DNA of 30,646 bases from CANHEE01 sp043777755 (GTDB lineage: Bacteria; Bacteroidota; Bacteroidia; Chitinophagales; Saprospiraceae). Position numbers and translations under genes: made by a program. The DNA lies in contig JAYWHK010000088.1 in the NCBI GenBank assembly GCA_043777755.1, positions 1-30,646 of the forward strand, in the 5' to 3' direction. Below the pieces are notes generated by a model. That model was not told the DNA's origin. It did not search any database and worked only from the letters and a program-made list of their open reading frames with translations. Numbering within the stretch: the first letter of the stretch is position 1; each line of letters starts with the position of its first letter. This document shows positions 16,974-23,404 of this stretch, in pieces.

Positions 16974-17561
16974 ATGGGTGCAGCTGAAAAATTAGAAAAA
17001 AAACGCTTTACAGTAGAGGAGTATTTAGAATTTGAAAAAAATAGTGATGCAAGGTATGAGTTTTATCAAGGAGATGTCTTTGCTATGGCAGGAACTACAA
17101 GAAACCATAATCGCATAGCAAAAAAAATATCTCGATTGTTAGATGATGCTTTTGAATCAAAAGGCTGCGAAACAGTCTTGGAAAGTATTAAATTAGAGGC
17201 AATTATCAATCATTATTACCCATATCCTGATGTAATGTTGCTTTGCGACCCTAACGACAATGATGAATACATTGCCCGCCGCCCTTCATTAATTGTGGAG
17301 GTTTTATCTCAATCTACAATGGATTATGACAGAACATTCAAATTTAGACGTTATCGAGCCGTTCCAACTTTACTATACTATGTCATGGTATCGCAATACG
17401 AACCTTTTGTTGAAGTCTATGAAAAACAAGAACATTCGCAGCAATGGCTTTATTCCGCTTACGAAAAAATGGAAGATTTAATTCATTTTGAACGATTAGG
17501 CTTTCAATTGTCGCTGGTGGACGTTTATCAAAACATTGTTTTTTCTAAAAAAAATGATTGA
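16974..17561 (+). CDS. Uma2 family endonuclease-fold protein (DUF820)
   Basis: A 195-residue protein with the PD-(D/E)XK fold of the Uma2/DUF820 family. The N-terminal FTVEEYLEFEKNSDARYEFYQGDVFAMAG is the family signature. The core YPYPDVMLLCD (about 83-93) and SLIVEVLSQSTMDYDRTFKF (about 105-124) give the D...ExV catalytic positions, and RRYRAVPTLLYYVMVSQ follows. These genes are abundant in cyanobacteria and Bacteroidota and are mobile, but their biological role is unclear. It is a single gene with a -7 box upstream and the rpsP promoter directly after it. The family call is confident. Confidence 0.9.
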   Translation: MGAAEKLEKKRFTVEEYLEFEKNSDARYEFYQGDVFAMAGTTRNHNRIAKKISRLLDDAFESKGCETVLESIKLEAIINHYYPYPDVMLLCDPNDNDEYIARRPSLIVEVLSQSTMDYDRTFKFRRYRAVPTLLYYVMVSQYEPFVEVYEKQEHSQQWLYSAYEKMEDLIHFERLGFQLSLVDVYQNIVFSKKND

Positions 17562-17585
17562 ATTGACAAAAAAATAAAATAAAAA

Positions 17586-17616
17586 TTGGAATAATCAAAA
17601 ATAAGTTGTACTTTTG
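17586..17616 (+). promoter_or_regulatory. Promoter of rpsP
   Basis: TTG (17586-17588), 20 bases, then TACTTTTG (17609-17616), a full match to the Bacteroidota housekeeping promoter. Transcription should begin near 17623, leaving a leader of about 70 bases. Confidence 0.75.
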
Positions 17617-17630
17617 CAGCCAAATTTAAA

Positions 17631-17663
17631 AATCTGATGTTCGATTTCCGAAGTATTCAGATT
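17631..17663 (+). promoter_or_regulatory. Hairpin in the rpsP leader
   Basis: AATCTGA (17631-17637) pairs with TCAGATT (17657-17663), and the interior TTCG/CGAA pairs again. It ends 29 bases before the rpsP ATG. Ribosomal protein leaders often bind their own product, but no family match is claimed. Confidence 0.4.
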
Positions 17664-17692
17664 ATGGTTTCACTAAAATATACAAACCAATA

Positions 17693-18166
17693 ATGGCAGT
17701 TAAAATGCGATTACAGCGTCACGGACGCACAAAAGCTCCTTTTTATCATATCGTAGTAGCGGATTCTCGCTCTCCTCGTGATGGTAAATTTATCGAAAAA
17801 TTAGGTACATACAATCCTTTGACTGTACCAGCAACAATTGACCTTGACCGTGAAAAAGCCTTCGATTGGCTTAATAAAGGTGCGCAACCAACAGATACTG
17901 TTGATGCTATCTTGCGTTTCAAAGGTGTAATGTTCAAAAAACACTTGATGCGTGGTGTTAAAAAAGGTGCTTTAACAACTGAACAAGCAATGGAAAAATT
18001 GACTGCGTTCATTGATTCTAAAGAAAAGAAAGTTGAAGCTCGTGCAGAAAAAACTAAAGCAGCTAAGGCAGCTTATTACGTTGCTGTAAATGGTACGCCA
18101 AAGAAAGCAAAAGTAAAAGAAGTTCCTGCGGCAGAAGCTCCAGCTGAAGAAACAAGTGCAGAATAA
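17693..18166 (+). CDS. rpsP: 30S ribosomal protein S16
   Basis: A 157-residue small-subunit protein. The N-terminal MAVKMRLQRHGRTKAPFYHI and ADSRSPRDGKFIEKLGTYNP are unmistakable, and the S16 fold covers about residues 1-85. Residues 86-157 are an Ala/Lys/Glu-rich tail typical of Bacteroidota homologues, about 70 residues longer than E. coli S16. It has a strong promoter and a strong terminator of its own. rimM, often the next gene, is absent here, so rpsP is monocistronic. Confidence 0.97.
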   Translation: MAVKMRLQRHGRTKAPFYHIVVADSRSPRDGKFIEKLGTYNPLTVPATIDLDREKAFDWLNKGAQPTDTVDAILRFKGVMFKKHLMRGVKKGALTTEQAMEKLTAFIDSKEKKVEARAEKTKAAKAAYYVAVNGTPKKAKVKEVPAAEAPAEETSAE

Positions 18167-18193
18167 TAGTAATCTTATTGATTAGTACTTATA

Positions 18194-18236
18194 AAATCTC
18201 CGTTTTTGATTCGTCAGAAACGGAGATTTCTTTTTT
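18194..18236 (+). terminator. Intrinsic terminator of rpsP
   Basis: Perfect 12-base arms AAATCTCCGTTT (18194-18205) and AAACGGAGATTT (18218-18229), followed by C and six T. It lies 28 bases after the rpsP stop. Confidence 0.9.
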
Positions 18237-18331
18237 ACAATCAACTGGCATTAAGTATTTGGACTAATTTTCTAAACCTATTCACCTACATAAACTTAAA
18301 TGTATTACTTTTGTGCTTTAATTAAACCAAA

Positions 18332-18437
18332 TATACACGTCAGAAAGTGGTTTTGAGATTTTGTATTTATGCAAAGCATTGAACAACAAGCGTTTGCAAT
18401 ATCTTTAATATCTAATAACCAATATCCGTTGTGGATA
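18332..18437 (+). repeat. Dispersed ~105-base repeat, copy 2
   Basis: Full-length copy from TATACACGTCAGAAAGTGG to ATATCCGTTGTGGAT, 19 bases before the start codon of the carboxypeptidase gene. A TACTTTTG box lies upstream at 18306-18313, so the repeat would form part of that gene's 5' leader. It lies downstream of the rpsP terminator. Confidence 0.85.
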
Positions 18438-18455
18438 GTAAAAGTATCAAATTTT

Positions 18456-20819
18456 ATGAAAGCCAATTTTTTTTCTAAAACTACCATTATATTTCTCCTC
18501 TCTCCTATATTCTTATATGCACAGCAAATCAAATACAATCGTGCAAAAATTAGCTTAGATGCACAACACAGCATCAAGCAATTGGCACAGCTTGGCGTAG
18601 AAGTTGATCATGGCTACTATGCTAAAAATGCTTACGTTATCAATGATTTTTCAGAAAAAGAAATACAACTTATTAGCAATCAGGGATTTAAAGTAGAAAT
18701 ATTGATTGACGATGTTTCAAAACACTACGAATTAGGCGCAGACGAAAATGCAGAAAGGGTCGATTGGGCTTGCAATGCCATCTTTACCTATCGCCACCAA
18801 AAACCTAAGAATTTCAAACTGGGTTCAATGGCTGGTTTTTATACCTACAAAGAAATGCTGGCTATTTTTGCCGATATGAAAGCAAAATTTCCAAAACTTA
18901 TCACAAGTGCAGCACCTATTGACACCTTCAAAACCTACGAAAAACGTCCAATACATTGGCTAAAAATTTCTGATAATCCTGATAAAAGCGAACCTAATGA
19001 AAGCAAAACATTTTACAATGCGCTGCACCATGCCCGTGAACCAGCAGGACTTTCTCAGTTGATTTATTATATGTGGTATTTGTTAGAAAATTATGATAAA
19101 TCACTGGAAGTCAAATACTTAATGGACAATTCAGAACTTTATTTTGTTCCTTGTGTCAATCCCGACGGTTATGTTTTTAATGAAACAAACAAACCAAACG
19201 GTGGTGGACTTTGGCGTAAAAACCGCCGAATGTTAGGCGATACTGCATTTGGTGTCGATTTAAACCGAAATTATGGGTTTAAATGGGCTTTTGATGACAA
19301 TGGCTCGTCACCTTTTGCACAGTCCGAAACCTATCGTGGTGACAAAGCATTCTCTGAACCTGAAACACAAGCTATAAAATTTTTGTGTGAAAAAAATCAG
19401 TTCGGAACGATTTTGAACTATCATTCTTATGGTAATTTATTGATTTATCCTTGGGCATTTTCTGATACACTTGCAGATGCTTCTTTTCTTGAGATGGGCA
19501 AAGCCCTGACCCGCTACAATCAATACCAGTATGGAACGACCACCGAAACGGTTGGCTACTTCGTCAATGGCGATTCGGACGATTGGATGTACGGCGAAAC
19601 AAAAGCCTATTCTTTTACACCAGAAGTGAGTGAAAGCGGATTTTGGATAAATGCTTCCAATATTTTGCCCGTTTGCGCTGATAATTTACATCAAAACCTT
19701 GTTGCAGCACAGTTAAATCTACAAACGGCTACACTTCTCAACACCTCGCCACATTTTTCTGACTCGAGTGGAAAAATAACGTACGATATTCAACGAATTG
19801 GCTCAAAAGATGGTGTTTTCAAAGTCAATTTGTTACCAATAAGCAATAATGTAATTGCAAATAATCCACCCGTGGACTATAATTTGAAACGTTTTGAAAA
19901 AAAATCAGGAACATTCAACTACCAAGTTAAGGCAGGAACAGCACCTAATAGCGAAATTCGCTTTTTATTAGGGCTTTACAATGGTACTTTTTTCAAGTAT
20001 GATACCATCAAGATGTACTACAAAAACGATGCTCCTCTGTTGAGTGATAACGCTAATACAACAAGTGGCTGGATTTCTTCTGGTAAAACATGGGCGACGA
20101 CGAATAATACATTTGTTTCCGCACCAAATTCTATAACAGACTCTCCATCAGGCAATTACGAAGACAACTCGACGACTGTTTTAGCATCAAAAAACTACAT
20201 CACATTGCCGAACAAAGACAAAATCATCTTACGTTTTTGGATAAAATGGGACATCGAAAGGGACAGAGATTATGCCATGGTAAGCATTGCAACAAGCGCA
20301 AACCCAAATGCTTTTACAGCTCTTTGTGGAAAATATAGCAAAACAGGTAGTTTTTTACAAGCCTACAATGCGCCAATTTACGATGAAAAATCAGATTGGG
20401 TACTGGAAGAAATTGACCTGAGTGCTTATGCAGGAAAATCAGTTTTATTGCATTACGAACTCGTTTCGGACGATGCCAACAATTACGACGGCATTTACAT
20501 AGATGATATTTCGATAAGTGCCATCAATCCACTCACGACAATGGAAGAAAATATAGAGATTGGACTATTTGAACACTCCGTTTATCCGAACCCAAGTACT
20601 GATTTTTTCAAAATTGACTTAAAAAATGATTTTTTTGAAAAAAACTTTATTTTTATTTTAAATGATGCTTCGGGCAAAAATATTTTGCAAAAAAACATAC
20701 AAAACACTGATAATGAGCTTTTAATAGATGTTAAAAATATACCTTCTGGCATTTATTTTTATCAAATTCGCAATGAAAAAACCATTTCAACACCTAAAAA
20801 GATTATTATTTTGAAATAA
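18456..20819 (+). CDS. Secreted M14 zinc carboxypeptidase with T9SS type A sorting domain
   Basis: A 787-residue exported peptidase that should trim C-terminal residues from peptides. I start it at the ATG at 18456 (MKANFFSKTTIIFLLSPIFLYAQ, a signal peptide) and not at 18369, which lies inside a dispersed repeat. The M14 catalytic domain covers about 125-420. Zinc ligands are in HHAREP (near 190) and NYHSYG (near 322), the substrate site is VDLNRNYGF, and the catalytic Glu is in FTPEVSES (near 390). A jelly-roll domain follows (about 530-690, ALCGKYSKTG to NYDGIYIDDISIS), as in immune-inhibitor-A-like proteins. The end (about 705-787, YPNPSTDFFKID to PKKIIILK) is a type A sorting signal. It is probably cell-surface or released. 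Confidence 0.95.
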   Translation: MKANFFSKTTIIFLLSPIFLYAQQIKYNRAKISLDAQHSIKQLAQLGVEVDHGYYAKNAYVINDFSEKEIQLISNQGFKVEILIDDVSKHYELGADENAERVDWACNAIFTYRHQKPKNFKLGSMAGFYTYKEMLAIFADMKAKFPKLITSAAPIDTFKTYEKRPIHWLKISDNPDKSEPNESKTFYNALHHAREPAGLSQLIYYMWYLLENYDKSLEVKYLMDNSELYFVPCVNPDGYVFNETNKPNGGGLWRKNRRMLGDTAFGVDLNRNYGFKWAFDDNGSSPFAQSETYRGDKAFSEPETQAIKFLCEKNQFGTILNYHSYGNLLIYPWAFSDTLADASFLEMGKALTRYNQYQYGTTTETVGYFVNGDSDDWMYGETKAYSFTPEVSESGFWINASNILPVCADNLHQNLVAAQLNLQTATLLNTSPHFSDSSGKITYDIQRIGSKDGVFKVNLLPISNNVIANNPPVDYNLKRFEKKSGTFNYQVKAGTAPNSEIRFLLGLYNGTFFKYDTIKMYYKNDAPLLSDNANTTSGWISSGKTWATTNNTFVSAPNSITDSPSGNYEDNSTTVLASKNYITLPNKDKIILRFWIKWDIERDRDYAMVSIATSANPNAFTALCGKYSKTGSFLQAYNAPIYDEKSDWVLEEIDLSAYAGKSVLLHYELVSDDANNYDGIYIDDISISAINPLTTMEENIEIGLFEHSVYPNPSTDFFKIDLKNDFFEKNFIFILNDASGKNILQKNIQNTDNELLIDVKNIPSGIYFYQIRNEKTISTPKKIIILK

Positions 20820-20865
20820 AATAAAAATAAATCTAAGAAAAAGGTGAAAGTCTCAAATCTTATTG

Positions 20866-20873
20866 TACCTTTG
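20866..20873 (+). promoter_or_regulatory. -7 box TACCTTTG of the tRNA-fMet gene
   Basis: A perfect TAnnTTTG box 12 bases before the mature tRNA 5' end, so transcription would start near 20880. No clear TTG is seen at -33. Confidence 0.55.
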
Positions 20874-20918
20874 CACCACAAATAGCGCGGGATGGAGCAG
20901 TTGGCAGCTCGTTGGGCT

Positions 20919-21576
20919 CAAGATACTGTAAATTAATGCGGTAAATGGATACAAAACTAAAAGGAGATATAGCAGAACAAGCAGTTGTTTTGTTTGCCTT
21001 AAAAAAAAGTTGGAACGTTTTAAAGCCTATTGGCGATAGATTAAGTTACGACTTAGTATTAGACATCGAAGGTTGTTTTATTAAAATTCAAGTAAAAAGT
21101 GCTTGGTTCGACGAAAAACGAAAGAACTATGTGGTAGATACAAGAAGAACTAAAACAAATCGAAAAGTGATGAAAAGAGATTTTTACAAAAACGAAGATT
21201 TCGATTTTGCAATTCTTTACATTCAAGACTTAGATGTTTTTTATATCATGCCTGTTGAAGTATTCATTAGCTACGGTAGCGAAATACACTTAATCGAAAC
21301 CGACAAGCGACAGAGAAAGCCTAAATCGGCTGATTATCGAAACGCTTGGTCATTAATCTTGCAAAGGGCTACCCAATAGAAATATTGGAGTGAAAATTTG
21401 TCAAATTCGGGGAAGCCTTTAGTATGGTAATCCCGAGCCAAGTTTCTCAATTGTTTTTGAGAAAAAGGTGTAGAGACTTAATGGCAAACATCCTCCTTCT
21501 TTATGAAAAGGATGAAGAGAAAGTCCAGACCATCAAATTCCGAAGAATCGGAAGTGGCGAAAGTCATAGTGGTAAG
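20919..21576 (+). ncRNA. Group I self-splicing intron in the tRNA-fMet anticodon loop
   Basis: A 658-base insert beginning after U33 and ending in G21576, obeying the group I rule (exon-final U, intron-final G). Pairings I can trace: P1, exon GGCU plus intron C with 21366-21370 (GGGCU), with a U33-G21367 wobble; P2 21373-21388 (CCAATA-GAAA-TATTGG); P3 21397-21403/21482-21488; P4 21407-21412/21431-21436; P5 21415-21417/21426-21428; P6 21437-21439/21467-21469 with P6a 21443-21450/21457-21464; P7 21473-21479/21521-21526 with bulged A; P8 21489-21494/21509-21514; P9 21538-21542/21549-21553. The P, Q, R and S elements are ATTCGGGGAAG, AATCCCGAGCC, TGTAGAGACTTA and AAGAGAAAGTCC. The small P5/P6 and GAAA L2 loop resemble subgroup IC3, the usual type in bacterial tRNAs. 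The core is about 210 bases, all 3' of the ORF. Confidence 0.94.
20945..21379 (+). CDS. PD-(D/E)XK homing endonuclease of the tRNA-fMet intron (I-Ssp6803I-like)
   Basis: A 144-residue protein, close in size to I-Ssp6803I, the endonuclease of the Synechocystis tRNA-fMet intron (about 150 residues). The pattern KGDIAEQ...WNVLKPIGDRLSYDLVLD...FIKIQVKSA fits the group I intron-associated PD-(D/E)XK family. Expected active-site residues are E11, D36, Q49 and K51, with Gln in place of the usual acidic residue before x-K. A helical C-terminal part contains DFDFAILYIQDLDVFYIMP and YRNAWSLI. It should cut intronless tRNA-fMet genes at the anticodon stem-loop sequence, so that repair copies the intron in. 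The ATG lies 27 bases into the intron and the TAG stop overlaps the P2 hairpin, so translation and folding probably compete. No strong ribosome binding site is seen. Confidence 0.9.
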   Translation: MDTKLKGDIAEQAVVLFALKKSWNVLKPIGDRLSYDLVLDIEGCFIKIQVKSAWFDEKRKNYVVDTRRTKTNRKVMKRDFYKNEDFDFAILYIQDLDVFYIMPVEVFISYGSEIHLIETDKRQRKPKSADYRNAWSLILQRATQ

Positions 21577-21622
21577 CATAACCCAAAGGTCACAGGTTCG
21601 AGTCCTGTTCCCGCTACAAAGC

Positions 21623-21660
21623 AAAAAGAGTTAATTTCGCAAGAAATTAGCTCTTTTTTT
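21623..21660 (+). terminator. Intrinsic terminator of the tRNA-fMet gene
   Basis: A 16-base stem (AAAAAGAGTTAATTTC with one G-T pair) capped by GCAA and followed by a run of seven T. It starts seven bases after base 73 of the tRNA, so the tRNA is transcribed alone. Confidence 0.9.
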
Positions 21661-21661
21661 A

Positions 21662-21669
21662 TATCTTTG
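21662..21669 (+). promoter_or_regulatory. -7 box TATCTTTG for the amylase gene
   Basis: A perfect TAnnTTTG box starting two bases after the tRNA terminator T-run and 45 bases before the amylase ATG at 21715. The -33 region would overlap the terminator stem, so tRNA termination and amylase initiation share DNA. Confidence 0.5.
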
Positions 21670-21714
21670 CAAAATATTATAATTCGATAATATAAAACAT
21701 CAAAATATTTTGTC

Positions 21715-23103
21715 ATGCTACGTTCTTTATTGTATTCCCTCCTTTTTATCCATTGTATGATTGCTTTTTCTTGTAAAAAAGAAAAAATTCCAACGCCAAT
21801 CGTGGTCGCACCTCCTGTGGTGGTTGCTCCTCCTGTGGTATCGCCAGACGCACCTTTTACAGACATTCCAAATACATCTGATATGGTGATGTACGAAATC
21901 AATGAACGAGCGTTCAGTGTTTCGGGGAATTTTGCTGGAATTTTGCCTCGCTTGGATTCCATCAAAGCCTTGGGTGTCAATACCATTTGGCTGATGCCAA
22001 TTCACCCAATTGGCAAGACCAAAACAGTCAATTCTCCTTACTGTATCACGAACTTTCAAGAGGTAAATGCTGAATATGGCACTTTAGATGATTTGAAAAA
22101 TTTAGTTAGAGAAGCACACAAGCGGAAAATGGCGGTCATTTTGGATTGGGTTGCAAATCATACGTCTTGGGATTGTCCGTGGTTGCAGCAAAACAAATCT
22201 TGGTACACACAAGATGCCAGCGGCAATGTAATTAACCCTGCTGGAACAAACTGGCAAGATGTTGCTGATTTGAATTTCAGTAATGCAGAAATGCGCTTGG
22301 AAATGATAAAATCTTTGAAATATTGGATTGAAAAAGCAAATATTGACGGTTATCGCTGCGATGCAGCCGATTATGTTCCTTTTGATTTTTGGAAACAAGC
22401 AATTGATTCTTTGAACAAAATTCCAAATCGAAAATTGATTTTTTTGGCAGAAGGTTCACGTAGCAATCATTTTGATGCAGGTTTTCAAATGAATTTTAGT
22501 TGGAATTTTTTTACAAAAAATAAAAATATTTTTCGCAGTGGGCATCACGCAGAAGGGTGTTATGACATACATTTGAACGAATACAGTAGTATTCCTGTTG
22601 GGTCGCATAAGTTGCGTTTTACGTCGAACCACGACGAATCCGCATGGGACAATACACCATTGGTGCTTTTTAACAGTATAGAAGGTTCGATGGCGGCTTT
22701 TGTGATTTCGGCTTACATGGGTGGCGTTCCGTTGATTTACAACGGACAAGAGGTTGCTTGTCCTAAAAAATTACCGTTTTTTACAAAATCGCCTATTGAT
22801 TGGACAACTAATTCAACTATTTTTGCAGAATACAAGAAGATAATGGCTTTTCGAGCAGTACACGCAGCATTGCGAACAGGCGATTTGGAGTCTTTTACAG
22901 ACAGCGATATTTCTGTTTTTAAACGAAAAAGTGCTAATGACGAAGTGCTTGTTTTAGTCAATACTCGTAACGAAGCGAAAGATTTTACCATTCCTTCGAC
23001 ACTCGAAAACAGCATTTGGCGAGATGGTTTTGACAATGCAACGGTCAATCTAAACAAGCCAGTAAGTCTAAAACCTTACGAATATAGGGTTTTTGTAAAG
23101 TAA
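21715..23103 (+). CDS. GH13 alpha-amylase family lipoprotein
   Basis: A 462-residue glycosidase that acts on alpha-glucans. The signal MLRSLLYSLLFIHCMIAFSC with AFSC lipobox makes it a lipoprotein, followed by a Pro/Val linker (about 28-45). The (beta/alpha)8 barrel starts at MYEINERAFS. Conserved regions: VILDWVANHTS (region I, about 140), GYRCDAAD with the nucleophile Asp near 214 (region II), FLAEGS with the acid/base Glu near 246 (III), and TSNHDES with Asp near 307 (IV). A short C-terminal beta domain ends KPYEYRVFVK. At 462 residues it is a compact member without starch-binding domains. Periplasmic or surface location is inferred from the lipobox. Confidence 0.93.
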   Translation: MLRSLLYSLLFIHCMIAFSCKKEKIPTPIVVAPPVVVAPPVVSPDAPFTDIPNTSDMVMYEINERAFSVSGNFAGILPRLDSIKALGVNTIWLMPIHPIGKTKTVNSPYCITNFQEVNAEYGTLDDLKNLVREAHKRKMAVILDWVANHTSWDCPWLQQNKSWYTQDASGNVINPAGTNWQDVADLNFSNAEMRLEMIKSLKYWIEKANIDGYRCDAADYVPFDFWKQAIDSLNKIPNRKLIFLAEGSRSNHFDAGFQMNFSWNFFTKNKNIFRSGHHAEGCYDIHLNEYSSIPVGSHKLRFTSNHDESAWDNTPLVLFNSIEGSMAAFVISAYMGGVPLIYNGQEVACPKKLPFFTKSPIDWTTNSTIFAEYKKIMAFRAVHAALRTGDLESFTDSDISVFKRKSANDEVLVLVNTRNEAKDFTIPSTLENSIWRDGFDNATVNLNKPVSLKPYEYRVFVK

Positions 23104-23193
23104 CTAAGTTATTAGTGTCTTGATTGTCAATAAATTACGAAATTTTATAACCGTGTTTATTTAGACATTATTACTTACTTGAATCCGACTAAC

Positions 23194-23234
23194 AAAAAAC
23201 AGGCTACGAATATACATTCGTAGCCTGTTTTTTT
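23194..23234. terminator. Bidirectional terminator between the amylase and fba genes
   Basis: Perfect 18-base arms (AAAAAACAGGCTACGAAT at 23194-23211 and its complement at 23216-23233) with an ATAC loop, giving a T-run in both directions. It serves convergent genes. Confidence 0.9.
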
Positions 23235-23260
23235 ATGAAAAGGAAAATTAAGCAGAGTGT

Positions 23261-23364
23261 ATGCACAACGAATATTGGTGATTAGATATTGAAGATATTG
23301 CAAACGCTTGGTATTCAATATTTTACATAAATGCAAAATCTCAAAACCACTTTTCGACGTGTAC
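23261..23364 (-). repeat. Dispersed ~105-base repeat, copy 3
   Basis: Read on the minus strand it runs from GTACACGTCGAAAAGTGG to AATATTCGTTGTGCAT, about 85% like copy 2, including the TCTAAT segment lost from copy 1. It lies between the fba stop codon and the shared terminator, so it would be part of the fba 3' untranslated region. Confidence 0.85.
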
Positions 23365-23404
23365 CGCTTACTCTTACAATACTTTCTCACTCTCTTACTT
23401 TCTC

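Larger units (their letters stand above)
20886..21616 (+). tRNA. Initiator tRNA-fMet(CAU), split by a group I intron
   Basis: Exon 1 is 20886-20918 (bases 1-33) and exon 2 is 21577-21616 (bases 34-73). Joined, they fold as a perfect cloverleaf. The acceptor is CGCGGGA/TCCCGCT with only the 1:72 pair unmatched (C1xU72). The D stem is GAGC/GCTC. The anticodon stem is TTGGG/CCCAA around CTCATAA, and the T stem is ACAGG/CCTGT. Initiator hallmarks are all present: the 1:72 mismatch, A11:U24 and the three G-C pairs 29-31/39-41. CCA is not encoded. No other tRNA is nearby. Function requires removal of 658 bases from between U33 and C34. Confidence 0.96.

Noticed and set aside
18369..18455. N-terminal extension of the carboxypeptidase
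   Set aside because: It is encoded by the dispersed repeat; the ATG at 18456 starts a signal peptide.
20919..21576. Interruption of tRNA-fMet as an insertion sequence, integrated element or pseudogene
   Set aside because: No transposase, terminal inverted repeats or target duplication; both exons are intact and splice-site bases and the catalytic core fit a group I intron.
21424..21690. 88-residue open frame over the end of the intron and tRNA exon 2
   Set aside because: It crosses the ribozyme core, the tRNA 3' half and the terminator; these explain the sequence fully.
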